Origin: Verrucomicrobiota bacterium
GTDB lineage: Bacteria > Verrucomicrobiota > Verrucomicrobiia > Verrucomicrobiales > Verrucomicrobiaceae
Length of the DNA stretch: 64,000 nt
Assembly (NCBI GenBank): GCA_025360015.1
Contig: JANYCZ010000036.1
Location: 1 to 64,000, forward strand
Direction: 5' to 3'
The notes beneath the pieces were generated by a model. That model was given only the letters and a program-made list of their open reading frames with translations, was not told where the DNA came from and made no database searches. Positions 7,875-17,359 of this stretch are shown here, piece after piece (position 1 is the stretch's first letter; each line of letters starts with the position of its first letter). The translations under genes and the position numbers were made by a program.

Positions 7875-9686
7875 ATGCACTCGACTGACTGGCTTCAATT
7901 CGCGCTCTTCATTGGGCTGCTCGCGCTCATCACCAAACCGCTCGGGATCTACCTGACCCAGGTGCTGGATGTGAACGGAAAAACGTGGCTCGATCCCGCG
8001 ATCGGTCCGCTCGAAAGACTCACCTATGCGCTGATGGGCCTGGACCGCCGCAAGGAGCAGGACTGGAAACAATATACCCTGGCCATGCTGCTCTTCAGCC
8101 TGGTGGGCATCGTATTCACCTACCTGATTCTCCGCTATCAGCATCTGCTGCCGTTGAACCCGCAGAACCTGCCAGGGCTCAGCGATCACCTCGCGTTCAA
8201 CACGGCGGTGAGCTTCACCACCAACACCAACTGGCAGAGCTACGGCGGCGAAAGCACGATGAGCTACTTCTCACAGATGGTCGGGCTGACGATTCATAAC
8301 TTCACCTCTGCGGCGGTTGGCATCTCCATTGCTGCGGCGCTGGTGCGCGGCATCGCCCGTGCCTCAGCCACCACGCTGGGCAATTTTTGGGTCGATCTGG
8401 TGCGCACCACTTACTACCTGCTGCTGCCCATCTGCTTTGTCTTCGCGCTGTTCCTCGTGTCGCAGGGCATCGTCCAGAACTTCAAATCTTACGACACCGC
8501 CAAGCTCGTCGAGCCGCAGGCTGTTCAAGTGGCGAAGATGGACGCGAGCAACCAGCCCCTGGTGGATGCCGCTGGCAAGCCGGTGATGGAAGACAAAATC
8601 GTCTCCGAGCAAACCATCGTGCAGGGGCCCATGGCCTCGCAGATCGCCATCAAGATGCTTGGCACCAATGGCGGTGGTTATGTGAATGCCAATGCGGCGC
8701 ATCCCTTCGAGAATCCGACACCGCTTTCGAACTTCGTCCAGATGCTCTCCATCTTCGCCATTGGCAGCGCTCTGACTTACTACCTCGGCCGCATGGTCAA
8801 GAACCAGGGGCACGGCTGGGCGGTGTGGGCTGCGATGATGCTGCTCTTTGTGGGCGGGGTGCTCGTGTGCGCCCACTTCGAAGCTGCTGGCAATCCGATC
8901 CACCAGGCGCTTGGCGTCGCCACTGCAGACGGTAATATGGAGGGAAAAGAGGTGCGCTTTGGCATCTTTAACTCCTCGCTGTTCGCCACCATCACCACGG
9001 CTGCTTCCTGCGGTGCGGTGAACTCGATGCATGACTCCTTCACCGCCATCGGCGGACTTGTGCCGCTGTTCATGATTGAGATGGGCGAAGTCGTCATCGG
9101 TGGCGTCGGCGCAGGTCTTTATGGCATGCTCGTCTTTGTCGTGCTCGCGGTCTTCATCGCCGGACTCATGGTGGGCCGCACGCCGGAGTATCTGGGCAAA
9201 AAGATCCAGGCTTATGATGTGAAGATGGCCATGCTCTCCCTGCTCGTGCTGTGCATGTCCATTCTGGGCTTCACCGCCTGGGCTTGCGTCAGTGACTGGG
9301 GCCTTGCCGGGCTCAACAACGCCGGGCCGCATGGCTTCAGCGAAATCCTCTACGCCTACAGCTCGGCCACCGGCAACAACGGTAGCGCCTTCGCCGGCCT
9401 CACGGCGAACCCCGCCAACGGTGATCCGCACTATAACGTCACCCTTGGCCTTGCGATGCTCATCGGCCGCTTCCTCATGATCGTGCCGATCATGGCGCTC
9501 GCCGGATCGCTGGTGAAGAAAAAAGTCTCCCCTCCCAGTGCGGGCACCTTCCCAGTCTCGGGTGCCACTTTCACCCTCCTGCTCATCGGCACGGTGGTAC
9601 TCATTGGAGCGCTCAACTTCCTTCCCGCGCTCGCCCTCGGCCCCATCGTTGAGCACTTCCTCACTGCCGGCGGCAAACTGTTCTAA
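7875..9686 (+). CDS. kdpA: K+-transporting ATPase subunit KdpA
   Basis: 603 residues; the K+-binding, channel-like subunit. The four selectivity-filter regions are visible: TNTNWQSYGGE, GTNGGGYVNANAAHPFENP, TAASCGAVNSMHDS and SATGNNGSAFAGL. About ten transmembrane segments are present and the length is normal. It is followed by kdpB after 34 bp. Confidence 0.97.
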   Translation: MHSTDWLQFALFIGLLALITKPLGIYLTQVLDVNGKTWLDPAIGPLERLTYALMGLDRRKEQDWKQYTLAMLLFSLVGIVFTYLILRYQHLLPLNPQNLPGLSDHLAFNTAVSFTTNTNWQSYGGESTMSYFSQMVGLTIHNFTSAAVGISIAAALVRGIARASATTLGNFWVDLVRTTYYLLLPICFVFALFLVSQGIVQNFKSYDTAKLVEPQAVQVAKMDASNQPLVDAAGKPVMEDKIVSEQTIVQGPMASQIAIKMLGTNGGGYVNANAAHPFENPTPLSNFVQMLSIFAIGSALTYYLGRMVKNQGHGWAVWAAMMLLFVGGVLVCAHFEAAGNPIHQALGVATADGNMEGKEVRFGIFNSSLFATITTAASCGAVNSMHDSFTAIGGLVPLFMIEMGEVVIGGVGAGLYGMLVFVVLAVFIAGLMVGRTPEYLGKKIQAYDVKMAMLSLLVLCMSILGFTAWACVSDWGLAGLNNAGPHGFSEILYAYSSATGNNGSAFAGLTANPANGDPHYNVTLGLAMLIGRFLMIVPIMALAGSLVKKKVSPPSAGTFPVSGATFTLLLIGTVVLIGALNFLPALALGPIVEHFLTAGGKLF

Positions 9687-9720
9687 TCGCTGATTCACAC
9701 CCTTCCCAACTCCAACGCAT

Positions 9721-11742
9721 ATGTCTCACAAAGCTCCATCTCTCTTTGACTGGTCCATCGTCGGACCCGCTGTGGGCGACGCTTTCAAAAAGCTCGATCC
9801 GCGCCTCATGGTGAAGAATCCAGTGATGTTCGTGACCTTGATCGGCGCAGTGCTGACCACCGTCGGCATCTTCACTGCCAAGGCCGATCACGGCTTCATC
9901 ATCCAGCTCGCCATCTGGCTATGGTTCACCGTTTTGTTTGCGAACTTTGCCGAGGCCGTCGCTGAAGGCCGTGGCAAGGCTCAGGCCGCCAGCCTGCGTG
10001 CCGCACGCAAGGACACGATGGCCCGCCGCTTAAAAAATGGCGTCGAAGCCAGCGTCCCCGCTCCCGCGCTTGAAAAAGGAGATCTGGTCGTTTGCGAAAC
10101 TGGGGATGTGATCCCCGCGGATGGAGAAGTCGTCGAAGGCATCGCCAGCGTCGATGAGGCTGCCATTACCGGCGAATCCGCACCCGTCATCCGTGAAAGC
10201 GGTGGCGACCGCAGCGCCGTCACCGGTGGCACACGCGTCATCAGCGACCGCATCGTCATCCGCATCACCTCGGAGAAGGGCAACACCTTCATTGATCGCA
10301 TGATCGCGATGGTCGAAGGCGCGAAGCGTCAGAAAACGCCGAATGAAATCGCGCTCACCATTCTGCTCTCCGCGCTGACGCTGATCTTCCTGCTGGTGGT
10401 TGTCACGCTGAAGCCCTTCGGCATCTACTCGGCCACGAATTTCTCCACGCCGGTGCTCATCGCACTGCTCGTGTGTTTGATTCCCACCACCATCGGTGGC
10501 CTGCTCAGCGCCATCGGCATCAGTGGCATCGATCGCCTCATCCGCCGCAACGTGATGGCCACTTCCGGTCGTGCGGTTGAAGCCGCAGGCGATATCGACG
10601 TGCTGCTGCTCGACAAAACCGGCACTATCACCATCGGCAACCGCATGGCGTCCGATTTCCGCCCGGCGCCTGGCATCACTGAGCAAGAACTCGCCGACGC
10701 CGCGCAGCTTGCCTCCCTGGCCGATGAAACACCCGAAGGCCGCAGCATCGTGGTGCTGGCCAAAGAGAAGTTCAACATCCGAGGCCGCGAGCTCGCCGCT
10801 CCCCACGCCACCTTCATTCCCTTCACCGCACAGACTCGCATGAGCGGTGTTGATCTCGATGGTCGCAGCATTCGCAAAGGCGCGGCGGATTCGATCAAAG
10901 CCCACATCGAAAACCTCGGGGGTGTTTATCCGCCGGAAGTTCTCAAGGTGGTGGAAGCCGCCTCCCGGGCCGGACGCACTCCACTCGTCGTTTGCGAAGG
11001 CTGCAAGGTGTTCGGAGTCGTCGAACTCAAGGACGTCGTCAAAGGCGGCATCAAGGAGCGCTTTGCCCAGTTGCGCAAAATGGGCATCCGCACCGTCATG
11101 ATCACTGGGGACAATCCGATGACCGCTGCCGCCATCGCCGCTGAGGCTGGTGTCGATGACTTCATGGCCCAGGCTACGCCCGAAGATAAACTCAAGCGCA
11201 TCCGTGCCGAGCAGGCTGCCGGACACCTCGTCGCCATGACCGGTGACGGCACCAATGATGCGCCCGCACTTGCCCAGGCCGATGTCGGCGTAGCCATGAA
11301 CACCGGCACGCAGGCCGCACGGGAGGCCGGGAACATGGTCGATCTCGACAGCAATCCGACCAAGCTCATTGAGATCGTCGAAATTGGCAAGCAGCTCCTC
11401 ATGACGCGCGGATCGCTGACCACGTTCAGCATCGCCAATGACATCGCGAAATACTTCGCCATCATCCCCGCGATGCTCATGGTCACGTTCCCCGCGATCA
11501 GTCCCCTCAACATCATGGGGCTCGTCTCGCCACAGAGCGCCATCCTGAGTGCCATCATCTTCAATGCGCTCATCATCGTCGCCTTGATACCGCTTGCGCT
11601 GAAAGGTGTCCAGTATCGCGCGGTTGGCGCAGTCGCCGTGCTCCAGCGCAATCTTCTCATCTACGGCCTCGGCGGCATCATCGTGCCCTTCATCGGCATC
11701 AAGGCCATTGACCTCATCATCACCACCCTTCACCTCGCCTAA
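9721..11742 (+). CDS. kdpB: K+-transporting P-type ATPase subunit KdpB
   Basis: 673 residues. P-type ATPase catalytic subunit: the phosphorylation motif DKTGTIT has its Asp at about residue 298, the actuator motif TGES is intact ([11 protein letters not shown]), and the hinge motif [10 protein letters not shown] is present near residue 510. The length is normal. It couples ATP hydrolysis to K+ movement through KdpA. The gap to kdpC is 4 bp. Confidence 0.97.
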   Translation: MSHKAPSLFDWSIVGPAVGDAFKKLDPRLMVKNPVMFVTLIGAVLTTVGIFTAKADHGFIIQLAIWLWFTVLFANFAEAVAEGRGKAQAASLRAARKDTMARRLKNGVEASVPAPALEKGDLVVCETGDVIPADGEVVEGIASVDEAAITGESAPVIRESGGDRSAVTGGTRVISDRIVIRITSEKGNTFIDRMIAMVEGAKRQKTPNEIALTILLSALTLIFLLVVVTLKPFGIYSATNFSTPVLIALLVCLIPTTIGGLLSAIGISGIDRLIRRNVMATSGRAVEAAGDIDVLLLDKTGTITIGNRMASDFRPAPGITEQELADAAQLASLADETPEGRSIVVLAKEKFNIRGRELAAPHATFIPFTAQTRMSGVDLDGRSIRKGAADSIKAHIENLGGVYPPEVLKVVEAASRAGRTPLVVCEGCKVFGVVELKDVVKGGIKERFAQLRKMGIRTVMITGDNPMTAAAIAAEAGVDDFMAQATPEDKLKRIRAEQAAGHLVAMTGDGTNDAPALAQADVGVAMNTGTQAAREAGNMVDLDSNPTKLIEIVEIGKQLLMTRGSLTTFSIANDIAKYFAIIPAMLMVTFPAISPLNIMGLVSPQSAILSAIIFNALIIVALIPLALKGVQYRAVGAVAVLQRNLLIYGLGGIIVPFIGIKAIDLIITTLHLA

Positions 11743-11746
11743 TACT

Positions 11747-12334
11747 ATGAAAGCTCTCTTCTCTGAAATCCGTGGCGCCGTTGTCTCCACCCTCGTTTTC
11801 GCCGTTGTTCTTTGTGGTTTTTATCCAGTCGCTGTCTGGGGTGTTTCCCAGCTCGCCTTCAAGCACAAGGCAGATGGCAGCCTCATCGTGGACAAGGATG
11901 GCACCGTGCGCGGCTCGAGCTTGCTGGGCCAGGCCTTCACCGGTGAAAAATACTTCCACAGCCGCCCCTCGGCTGCGGGTGTAAATGGCTACGATGGAGC
12001 CAGTTCCAGCGGTAGCAATCTCGGCCCCACCTCGCAGAAGCTGAATGATGCGATCAAGGACCGCATCGCCGCCTACCGCAGCGTCGAAGGCCTCAACGAC
12101 AAAGACGCGGTTCCTGCCGATGCAGTCACCGCTTCAGGCAGTGGCCTCGATCCGCACATCAGCGTGAAGAACGCCGAGCTGCAAGCCGGCCGCATCGCAA
12201 AGGCTCGCAATCTTAGCGTGGAGAAGGTCAAGGAACTCATCGCCGCCAGCACCAGCAAGCCTGACCTCGGCATTCTAGGAGATGCCAGTGTGAATGTGCT
12301 CGAACTGAACCTCGCGCTTGATGCTGCCAAGTAG
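11747..12334 (+). CDS. kdpC: K+-transporting ATPase subunit KdpC
   Basis: 195 residues with one N-terminal transmembrane helix and the family motifs GSSLLGQAFTGEKYFHSRPSA, GPTSQKLND and ASGSGLDPHIS. The C-terminal helix ends VNVLELNLALDAAK. The ATG at 11747, 4 bp after kdpB, gives the canonical N-terminus. Confidence 0.95.
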   Translation: MKALFSEIRGAVVSTLVFAVVLCGFYPVAVWGVSQLAFKHKADGSLIVDKDGTVRGSSLLGQAFTGEKYFHSRPSAAGVNGYDGASSSGSNLGPTSQKLNDAIKDRIAAYRSVEGLNDKDAVPADAVTASGSGLDPHISVKNAELQAGRIAKARNLSVEKVKELIAASTSKPDLGILGDASVNVLELNLALDAAK

Positions 12335-12346
12335 CTCAGCTTCACC

Positions 12347-12379
12347 GACGGCCTCCGGCAAAAAAGCCGGAGCGCCGTC
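12347..12379 (+). other. strong intra-operon stem-loop after kdpC
   Basis: GACGGC-C-TCCGGC, loop AAAAAA, GCCGGA-GC-GCCGTC. A 12-bp stem with a small internal mismatch, no T-run on either side, between kdpC and the KdpC-like gene. It could mark a processing or mRNA-stability point that separates kdpFABC levels from the regulatory genes. It does not look like a classical rho-independent terminator on the plus strand. Confidence 0.5.
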
Positions 12380-12394
12380 ACAGCCTTCAAAGTC

Positions 12395-12865
12395 ATGTCC
12401 TTTGCGCCAGCAACCAAGGTCGGCCGGGTGCCACTGCGTGTCTGGGCGGTTTACTTCGGCGTGCTTGGCCTGCTGCTGCTCTTCTTTGCGCAGATCGCCC
12501 AGCTTGCCAAAAACAGGCTTTCGCAGAAGTTCACGGGGCCACACTATTTCAAGGTCTGCGAAAAGAACGGGCAGATGCCCCAGCACTGCATTTCCGTGGC
12601 TGACGCCAGGGCGCAGATGGGCCGCATCATCCAAGAACGAAAGCTCGCACCCGTGGCCGCTGCTCAAATCAACCAGCTCATTGAAAAATTGACCGTCCCA
12701 GCCTCAGCGCGCGTGATCGGCGTTGACCATGTCAGCGCCTTGCAATTGAACCTCGCCCTCGAAAAGCTCCCAATAAGTCCGACAATTGGCTATGATCAGG
12801 AGGGCAAGAATCAGATCCTAGAAAACGCACGTGAAGAGACGGTAACTAGCCCCCCAAAGCCATGA
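12395..12865 (+). CDS. KdpC-like membrane-anchored protein of unknown function
   Basis: 156 residues. One N-terminal transmembrane helix (VWAVYFGVLGLLLLFFAQIA), then a soluble domain. Its last third parallels KdpC: GRIIQERKLAPVAAAQINQLIEKL, a gap, then VSALQLNLALEKL, compared with GRIAKARNLSVEKVKELIAAST and VNVLELNLALDAAK in the KdpC just upstream. The central KdpC motifs (GPT-K, SGSGLDPHIS) are missing; instead there is a two-cysteine stretch (VCEKNGQMPQHCI). I read it as a diverged KdpC paralogue. It is translationally coupled to kdpD (ATGA overlap), which suggests a link to sensing or to complex assembly. Confidence 0.6.
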   Translation: MSFAPATKVGRVPLRVWAVYFGVLGLLLLFFAQIAQLAKNRLSQKFTGPHYFKVCEKNGQMPQHCISVADARAQMGRIIQERKLAPVAAAQINQLIEKLTVPASARVIGVDHVSALQLNLALEKLPISPTIGYDQEGKNQILENAREETVTSPPKP

Positions 12866-15510
12866 ATGACGAAAACAGGCCCGACCCGGATGCACTGCTA
12901 GCGCAGATGCGGATGGCGGATGCTGTGGCCAAATCTGGCCGGCTCCACATCTTCCTCGGCATGTGTCCAGGCGTCGGCAAGACCTACGCGATGCTGCAAA
13001 CCGCACGTCAGCGCTTGAAAGAGGGCGTGGAGGTGCTGGTCGGTATTGTGGAGACGCATGGACGCTCCGAGACGGCTGCGCTGCTCGAAGGCATGCGCGT
13101 GCTGCCGCGCAAACAACTCGAACACCGGGGCTTCACACTGGAGGAATTCGACATCGATGCAGTGCTCGCCCAGCGGCCCCAGCTTGTACTCGTCGATGAA
13201 CTAGCGCACACCAATGCACCGGGCTCACGCCATGCAAAACGTTATCAGGACGTGCTGGAACTCATCGACATGGGCATCGATGTTTACACCACGCTCAATG
13301 TCCAGCACATCGAGAGCCAGGTGGACGTGGTGCGTCAGATCAGCGGTGTGGCGATTCAAGAAACCGTGCCCGATTCCATCCTCGACCGTGCGCATGAGAT
13401 TCAGCTCATTGACCTCAGCGTCGAAAAACTGCTGGAACGCATGGCCGATGGAAAAGTCTATCTTGGCGAGCGCGCGGAGCAGGCCGTGTCTGGCTTCTTC
13501 AAGGCAGGCAATCTCACCGCGCTGCGCGAGCTGGCCCTGCGCTTCACCGCAGAACACGTGGACCGTGATCTCGAAGACATCCGCCGCTCGAGGCGCGTCA
13601 GCAGTGCGTGGAAAACCAATGCACGGCTCATGGTCGGTGTCGGTCCGAGTCCGTATGCCGAAAGCCTCATCCGCTGGACACGAAGAGCCGCCACTCGTTT
13701 GAACTGCCCCTGGCTCGTCGTATGGGTCGAAGGCTCGCGTGTGCTCACAGCGGTCGAGCAGGAGCGGCTCACACGATCACTCGGCTTGGCGCGGAAACTC
13801 GGCGGTGAAGTCGTCTCCGTGACGGGCGAAGATGTTTCGGAGGCGCTGCTGCAAGTTGCCCGCGAACGCAATGTTTCGCAGATCGTGGTTGGCAAGCCGG
13901 AGAAGGCCGGGAGGTGGAGCAAATCGCTCGCAGAGACGCTCATCATTGGCAGCGGCGACATTGATGTGTGTGTCGTGCGGCCGCTGGCTTCCGCTGACAA
14001 AGCGCGCAACATTGTTCCATTGCAGGAGCCCTTGCCGGATTCGATCATCGGTGAGTACAGTTGGGCCATCGTCGCCATTTTTGCCATCGCCAGTGTGTGC
14101 TGGGGACTGGTGGCATTCACCGGGTACATGTTTGTCGCACTGGTGTTTTTGCTCGCTGTGGTGCTCGCGGCCCTCCGCTTCAGCCGTGGGCCTGTGCTTC
14201 TCATGGCGGCGTTGAGCGCGCTGTGCTGGAACTACTTTTTCATTCCGCCGAGGTTCACCCTCCTTATCAACAAGGCCGAGGACTGGATCATGTTTGGCAT
14301 GTTCTTCATCGTGGCGCTGAGCATGGGCAGCCTCACCTCGCGCCTGCGCCTGCGTGAGGTCGCGGAGCGTCGCCGCCTGCGGCAGACTGACGCTCTCTTG
14401 CGCGTCACCCAGAGCGCCGCGTTGGCCGCCGAGTCGGCCAAGGGCCTTGCCGAAGCGCTGCGTACGATCAACGAACTGCTCAATGCGAACACCGCTCTGG
14501 TCGTGCGGGAGCAGGATCGCTCGCTGCCGAAGGCCGCGCACAAGGCCAGCACTTTTCAACCATCCCACAAAGAATGGGGCGTCGTGGCGTGGAGCTATGA
14601 GAACAAGCAGTGCGCAGGCCGTTACACCGACACCCTGCCCGAGTCCGCCGCCACCTGGTTCCCGCTGCAAACAGCCACCGCTACGATGGGCGTGCTGGGG
14701 GTGCAATTTGAAGACAGTGCACGGCTCGACTTCGTCACGCGCCAGATGATCGAGGCCTTCGCGCTGCAGATCGCGCTCGTGTTGGAAAAAGAGCACTTCA
14801 TTCAGGCCGTCAGCCACGCAGAGATGCTTTCGCAATCCGAGAAACTGCACCGCACTTTGCTGGACAGCGTTTCACATGAGTTGAAAACGCCCATCGCTGT
14901 CATCACTGCCGCGCTTGAAGGGATGGGCGACCAGCGCAGCCCCTACCTCACTGAGATCACCACGGCCACGCAGCGGCTGCAGCGTGTGGTGGACAGCCTG
15001 CTGCAAATGACGCGGCTGGAATCCGATGTGCTCAAGCCCAGCCTCGACTGGTGCGACCTGCGCGACGTTATCGCCGCTGCGCGGCACGCCGTCGGCGCTC
15101 CGCTGAGCACGCATGAGGTGAGGCTGCGCCTGGCGGATGACTTTCCACTGCTGAAGCTGGATCATGCCTTGCTCACTCAGGCTGTCGCCAACATCCTGCA
15201 CAATGCCGCCATCTACACGCCAGCAGGCACTGCGATCGACATCAGCGCTGCGTTGCGTGAGAAGCAGTTGCGTGTGCTCATTCGGGATCATGGTCCCGGT
15301 CTGCCGGAGGGCGCGGAACGGCGCGTGTTCGAGAAATTCTACCGTGTGCAGGGCTCACCGGCAGGCGGCACCGGTCTCGGGCTGGCCATTGCGCGTGGCT
15401 TCATCCAGGCGCAGGGAGGAGAGATCACCGCACGGAATCATCCTGAGGGCGGCGCCGAGTTTGTGATCGAACTCAATCGAATGTCCATCTTCGTTCCTCC
15501 TCTGCCATGA
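12862..15510 (+). CDS. kdpD: osmosensitive K+ channel histidine kinase KdpD
   Basis: 882 residues, full-length architecture. The N-terminal KdpD domain has Walker A GMCPGVGKTYAML, then a universal-stress-like domain (about 250-370), four transmembrane helices of the DUF4118 type (about 390-500), a GAF-like region, a HisKA box LLDSVSHELKTPIAVI and a C-terminal ATPase with N (NILHNAAIYTP) and G (GTGLGLAIA) boxes. It senses low K+ or turgor and phosphorylates KdpE. It starts in ATGA overlap with the KdpC-like gene and overlaps kdpE by 4 bp. Confidence 0.95.
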   Translation: MNDENRPDPDALLAQMRMADAVAKSGRLHIFLGMCPGVGKTYAMLQTARQRLKEGVEVLVGIVETHGRSETAALLEGMRVLPRKQLEHRGFTLEEFDIDAVLAQRPQLVLVDELAHTNAPGSRHAKRYQDVLELIDMGIDVYTTLNVQHIESQVDVVRQISGVAIQETVPDSILDRAHEIQLIDLSVEKLLERMADGKVYLGERAEQAVSGFFKAGNLTALRELALRFTAEHVDRDLEDIRRSRRVSSAWKTNARLMVGVGPSPYAESLIRWTRRAATRLNCPWLVVWVEGSRVLTAVEQERLTRSLGLARKLGGEVVSVTGEDVSEALLQVARERNVSQIVVGKPEKAGRWSKSLAETLIIGSGDIDVCVVRPLASADKARNIVPLQEPLPDSIIGEYSWAIVAIFAIASVCWGLVAFTGYMFVALVFLLAVVLAALRFSRGPVLLMAALSALCWNYFFIPPRFTLLINKAEDWIMFGMFFIVALSMGSLTSRLRLREVAERRRLRQTDALLRVTQSAALAAESAKGLAEALRTINELLNANTALVVREQDRSLPKAAHKASTFQPSHKEWGVVAWSYENKQCAGRYTDTLPESAATWFPLQTATATMGVLGVQFEDSARLDFVTRQMIEAFALQIALVLEKEHFIQAVSHAEMLSQSEKLHRTLLDSVSHELKTPIAVITAALEGMGDQRSPYLTEITTATQRLQRVVDSLLQMTRLESDVLKPSLDWCDLRDVIAAARHAVGAPLSTHEVRLRLADDFPLLKLDHALLTQAVANILHNAAIYTPAGTAIDISAALREKQLRVLIRDHGPGLPEGAERRVFEKFYRVQGSPAGGTGLGLAIARGFIQAQGGEITARNHPEGGAEFVIELNRMSIFVPPLP

Positions 15511-16169
15511 CCGCCCTCATCATCGATGACGAAATCCAGATCCGCCGCCTGCTGCGCATGGCATTGGAGGCCAGGGGCTACATCGTGAGGGAGGCTGACA
15601 AAGGTCAGTTAGGATTGCAGGAAGCCGTCTTCCATAAGCCAGATGTCATCCTGCTCGATCTCGGTCTGCCAGACATGGACGGGGTCGAGGTGCTGAAGCG
15701 ACTGCGCGAGTGGAGCACGGTCCCCGTACTCATCCTCAGTGTGCGCGATCAAGAAGCCGTCAAACTTGCCGCCTTCGATGCCGGAGCGGACGACTATGTT
15801 TCCAAGCCCTTCAGCACCGCAGAGCTCATCGCGCGGCTCACCGCAATTCAGCGCAGGCAGGGAACCCATGACGCGGCCAATCTGCAGCTCGGGCCGCTCG
15901 TGCTGGATCCAGTGCATCATGAAGCATCCTTGAATGGCCAGCCGCTCAAGCTCACCCCCACCGAATATGCGCTGCTCGCGCAGCTCGTGCGACATGCCGG
16001 CAAGATTGTGACTTTGAAGCAGCTTCTCCGTGCCGTCTGGGGGCCGCAGGCGGAGGAGCAGAGCCATTACCTCCGGGTGTATGCCAACCACCTGCGCAAA
16101 AAGCTCGAAGGCTCCGCCTTGGAGATCAAAAACGAACCCGGGATCGGCTACCGGCTGGAGGAGACTTGA
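15507..16169 (+). CDS. kdpE: response regulator KdpE
   Basis: 220 residues, OmpR family. The receiver domain has the acidic pair (DDE) near the start, the phospho-acceptor Asp in VILLDLGLPDMDG and a Lys in YVSKPFS. The C-terminal winged helix ends with LRVYANHLRKKLE and NEPGIGYRLEE. It overlaps kdpD by 4 bp. It is expected to activate the kdp operon, possibly through the three TTnACnC repeats found in this window. Confidence 0.94.
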   Translation: MTALIIDDEIQIRRLLRMALEARGYIVREADKGQLGLQEAVFHKPDVILLDLGLPDMDGVEVLKRLREWSTVPVLILSVRDQEAVKLAAFDAGADDYVSKPFSTAELIARLTAIQRRQGTHDAANLQLGPLVLDPVHHEASLNGQPLKLTPTEYALLAQLVRHAGKIVTLKQLLRAVWGPQAEEQSHYLRVYANHLRKKLEGSALEIKNEPGIGYRLEET

Positions 16170-16176
16170 GCCTGCT

Positions 16177-16194
16177 TTTACACTTTCTTAACGC
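16177..16194 (+). promoter_or_regulatory. KdpE-like tandem heptamer upstream of the second kdpD
   Basis: TTTACAC-TTTC-TTAACGC, two TTnACnC heptamers at 11-bp spacing, 56 bp ahead of the second kinase; a further TTACAGC follows. Together with the boxes before kup and kdpF it gives a shared pattern TTnACnC-N4-TTnACnC. It implies that the second pair has its own promoter and may belong to the same regulon. Confidence 0.45.
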
Positions 16195-16249
16195 GCTTAC
16201 AGCGGCTGTTCACTGGCGGGTCGTTCTTTTGCAGTGAAAGTGCCCGGCC

Positions 16250-17359
16250 ATGTCTGACTCGAAAAGCTCCAGCGCCCCACCCTCTCCCAAGCCAGTTTCT
16301 CTGGCAGAGGTGGGCCAGTACAGTTGCGGGCTCACCCTCGTGTTTGTGCTGGCGTCCAGCTGCTGGGTGCTGCTGCCCTACACCGGCGATCTTTTTGTCG
16401 CGCTGGTTTTTCTGATGGCCATCGTGCTCGCTGGTACCTGGTGGAATCGTGGGCCGGTGCTGATGATGGCGGTGGTCAGCGCGCTGGTGTGGAATTATTT
16501 CTTCATCCCGCCGCAGTACACCCTGCATATCGACAAGCCGCAGGACATGGTGATGTTCAGCCTGTTCTTCATCGTGGCGCTGAGCATGGGGCATCTCATC
16601 ACGCGGTTGCGCGCACGCGAGGCGACCCTGGCGCAGCATCATCAGGAGCGTGAGCATCTGCTCGAATTGAAGCATCGTGCTGAACTGCTGGCAGAGTCCG
16701 AGCGCCTGCACCGCACCTTGCTGGACAGCGTTGCGCATGAGCTGAAGACGCCCATCGCCATCATTCGTACCGCGTTGGACGGCCTGGGGCAGGGGAACCC
16801 GTATGCTTGTGAGATCGAGACCGCAAACCGCCGCCTGCAGCGCATTGTCGAAAACTTCCTTGAAATGACGCGCGTGGAGTCTGAGGCGCTGGAACCGCAG
16901 CCCGACTGGTGTGAGATTGGCGATGTTCTGCATGCCGCCATCAAGCCGATCCAGCAGGAGCTTTCCGAGCACACGCTGCTTATCACAGGCACGAAGGATC
17001 TGCCGCTGCTCAGGCTCGACAGCCGCCTGCTTGCCCAGGTGATGGGCAATGTGCTGCACAATGCCACGCGCTATGCCCCTGCAGGCACCGACATCGAAAT
17101 CCAGGCATCGCTTGCCGGAAGCACTTTGGAACTGCGGGTGCGCGACCACGGCCCCGGCCTGCCGCTGGGTGCTGAAGACCAGTTGTTCGAAAAATTTTAC
17201 CGTGCCCCCGATTCACCCGCTGGCGGCACCGGCCTGGGGCTCGCCATCGCGCGCGGCTTGATGCGGGCGATGAAAGGTGACATGGAGGCGCACACTCACC
17301 CTACGGGCGGCGCAGAATTCGTGCTGCACCTGCCGGTGAAAACTCGCAGTGCCGCATGA
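16250..17359 (+). CDS. shortened KdpD-type histidine kinase (DUF4118-HisKA-HATPase)
   Basis: 369 residues. It lacks the N-terminal KdpD ATP-binding and USP domains and starts almost directly with the four-helix DUF4118 membrane module (about 20-120, with WNYFFIPPQYTLHIDKPQD matching the first KdpD). A coiled-coil linker, HisKA (LLDSVAHELKTPIAII) and ATPase domain (NVLHNATRYAP, GGTGLGLAIARG) follow. The close match to the C-terminal half of the upstream KdpD indicates duplication. It is coupled to its own KdpE-like regulator by a 4-bp overlap. The ligand is unknown. Confidence 0.85.
   Translation: MSDSKSSSAPPSPKPVSLAEVGQYSCGLTLVFVLASSCWVLLPYTGDLFVALVFLMAIVLAGTWWNRGPVLMMAVVSALVWNYFFIPPQYTLHIDKPQDMVMFSLFFIVALSMGHLITRLRAREATLAQHHQEREHLLELKHRAELLAESERLHRTLLDSVAHELKTPIAIIRTALDGLGQGNPYACEIETANRRLQRIVENFLEMTRVESEALEPQPDWCEIGDVLHAAIKPIQQELSEHTLLITGTKDLPLLRLDSRLLAQVMGNVLHNATRYAPAGTDIEIQASLAGSTLELRVRDHGPGLPLGAEDQLFEKFYRAPDSPAGGTGLGLAIARGLMRAMKGDMEAHTHPTGGAEFVLHLPVKTRSAA

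Noticed and set aside
12347-12379. Rho-independent terminator after kdpC
   Set aside because: The hairpin is strong but has no T-run, and the next genes are closely spaced and related in function.
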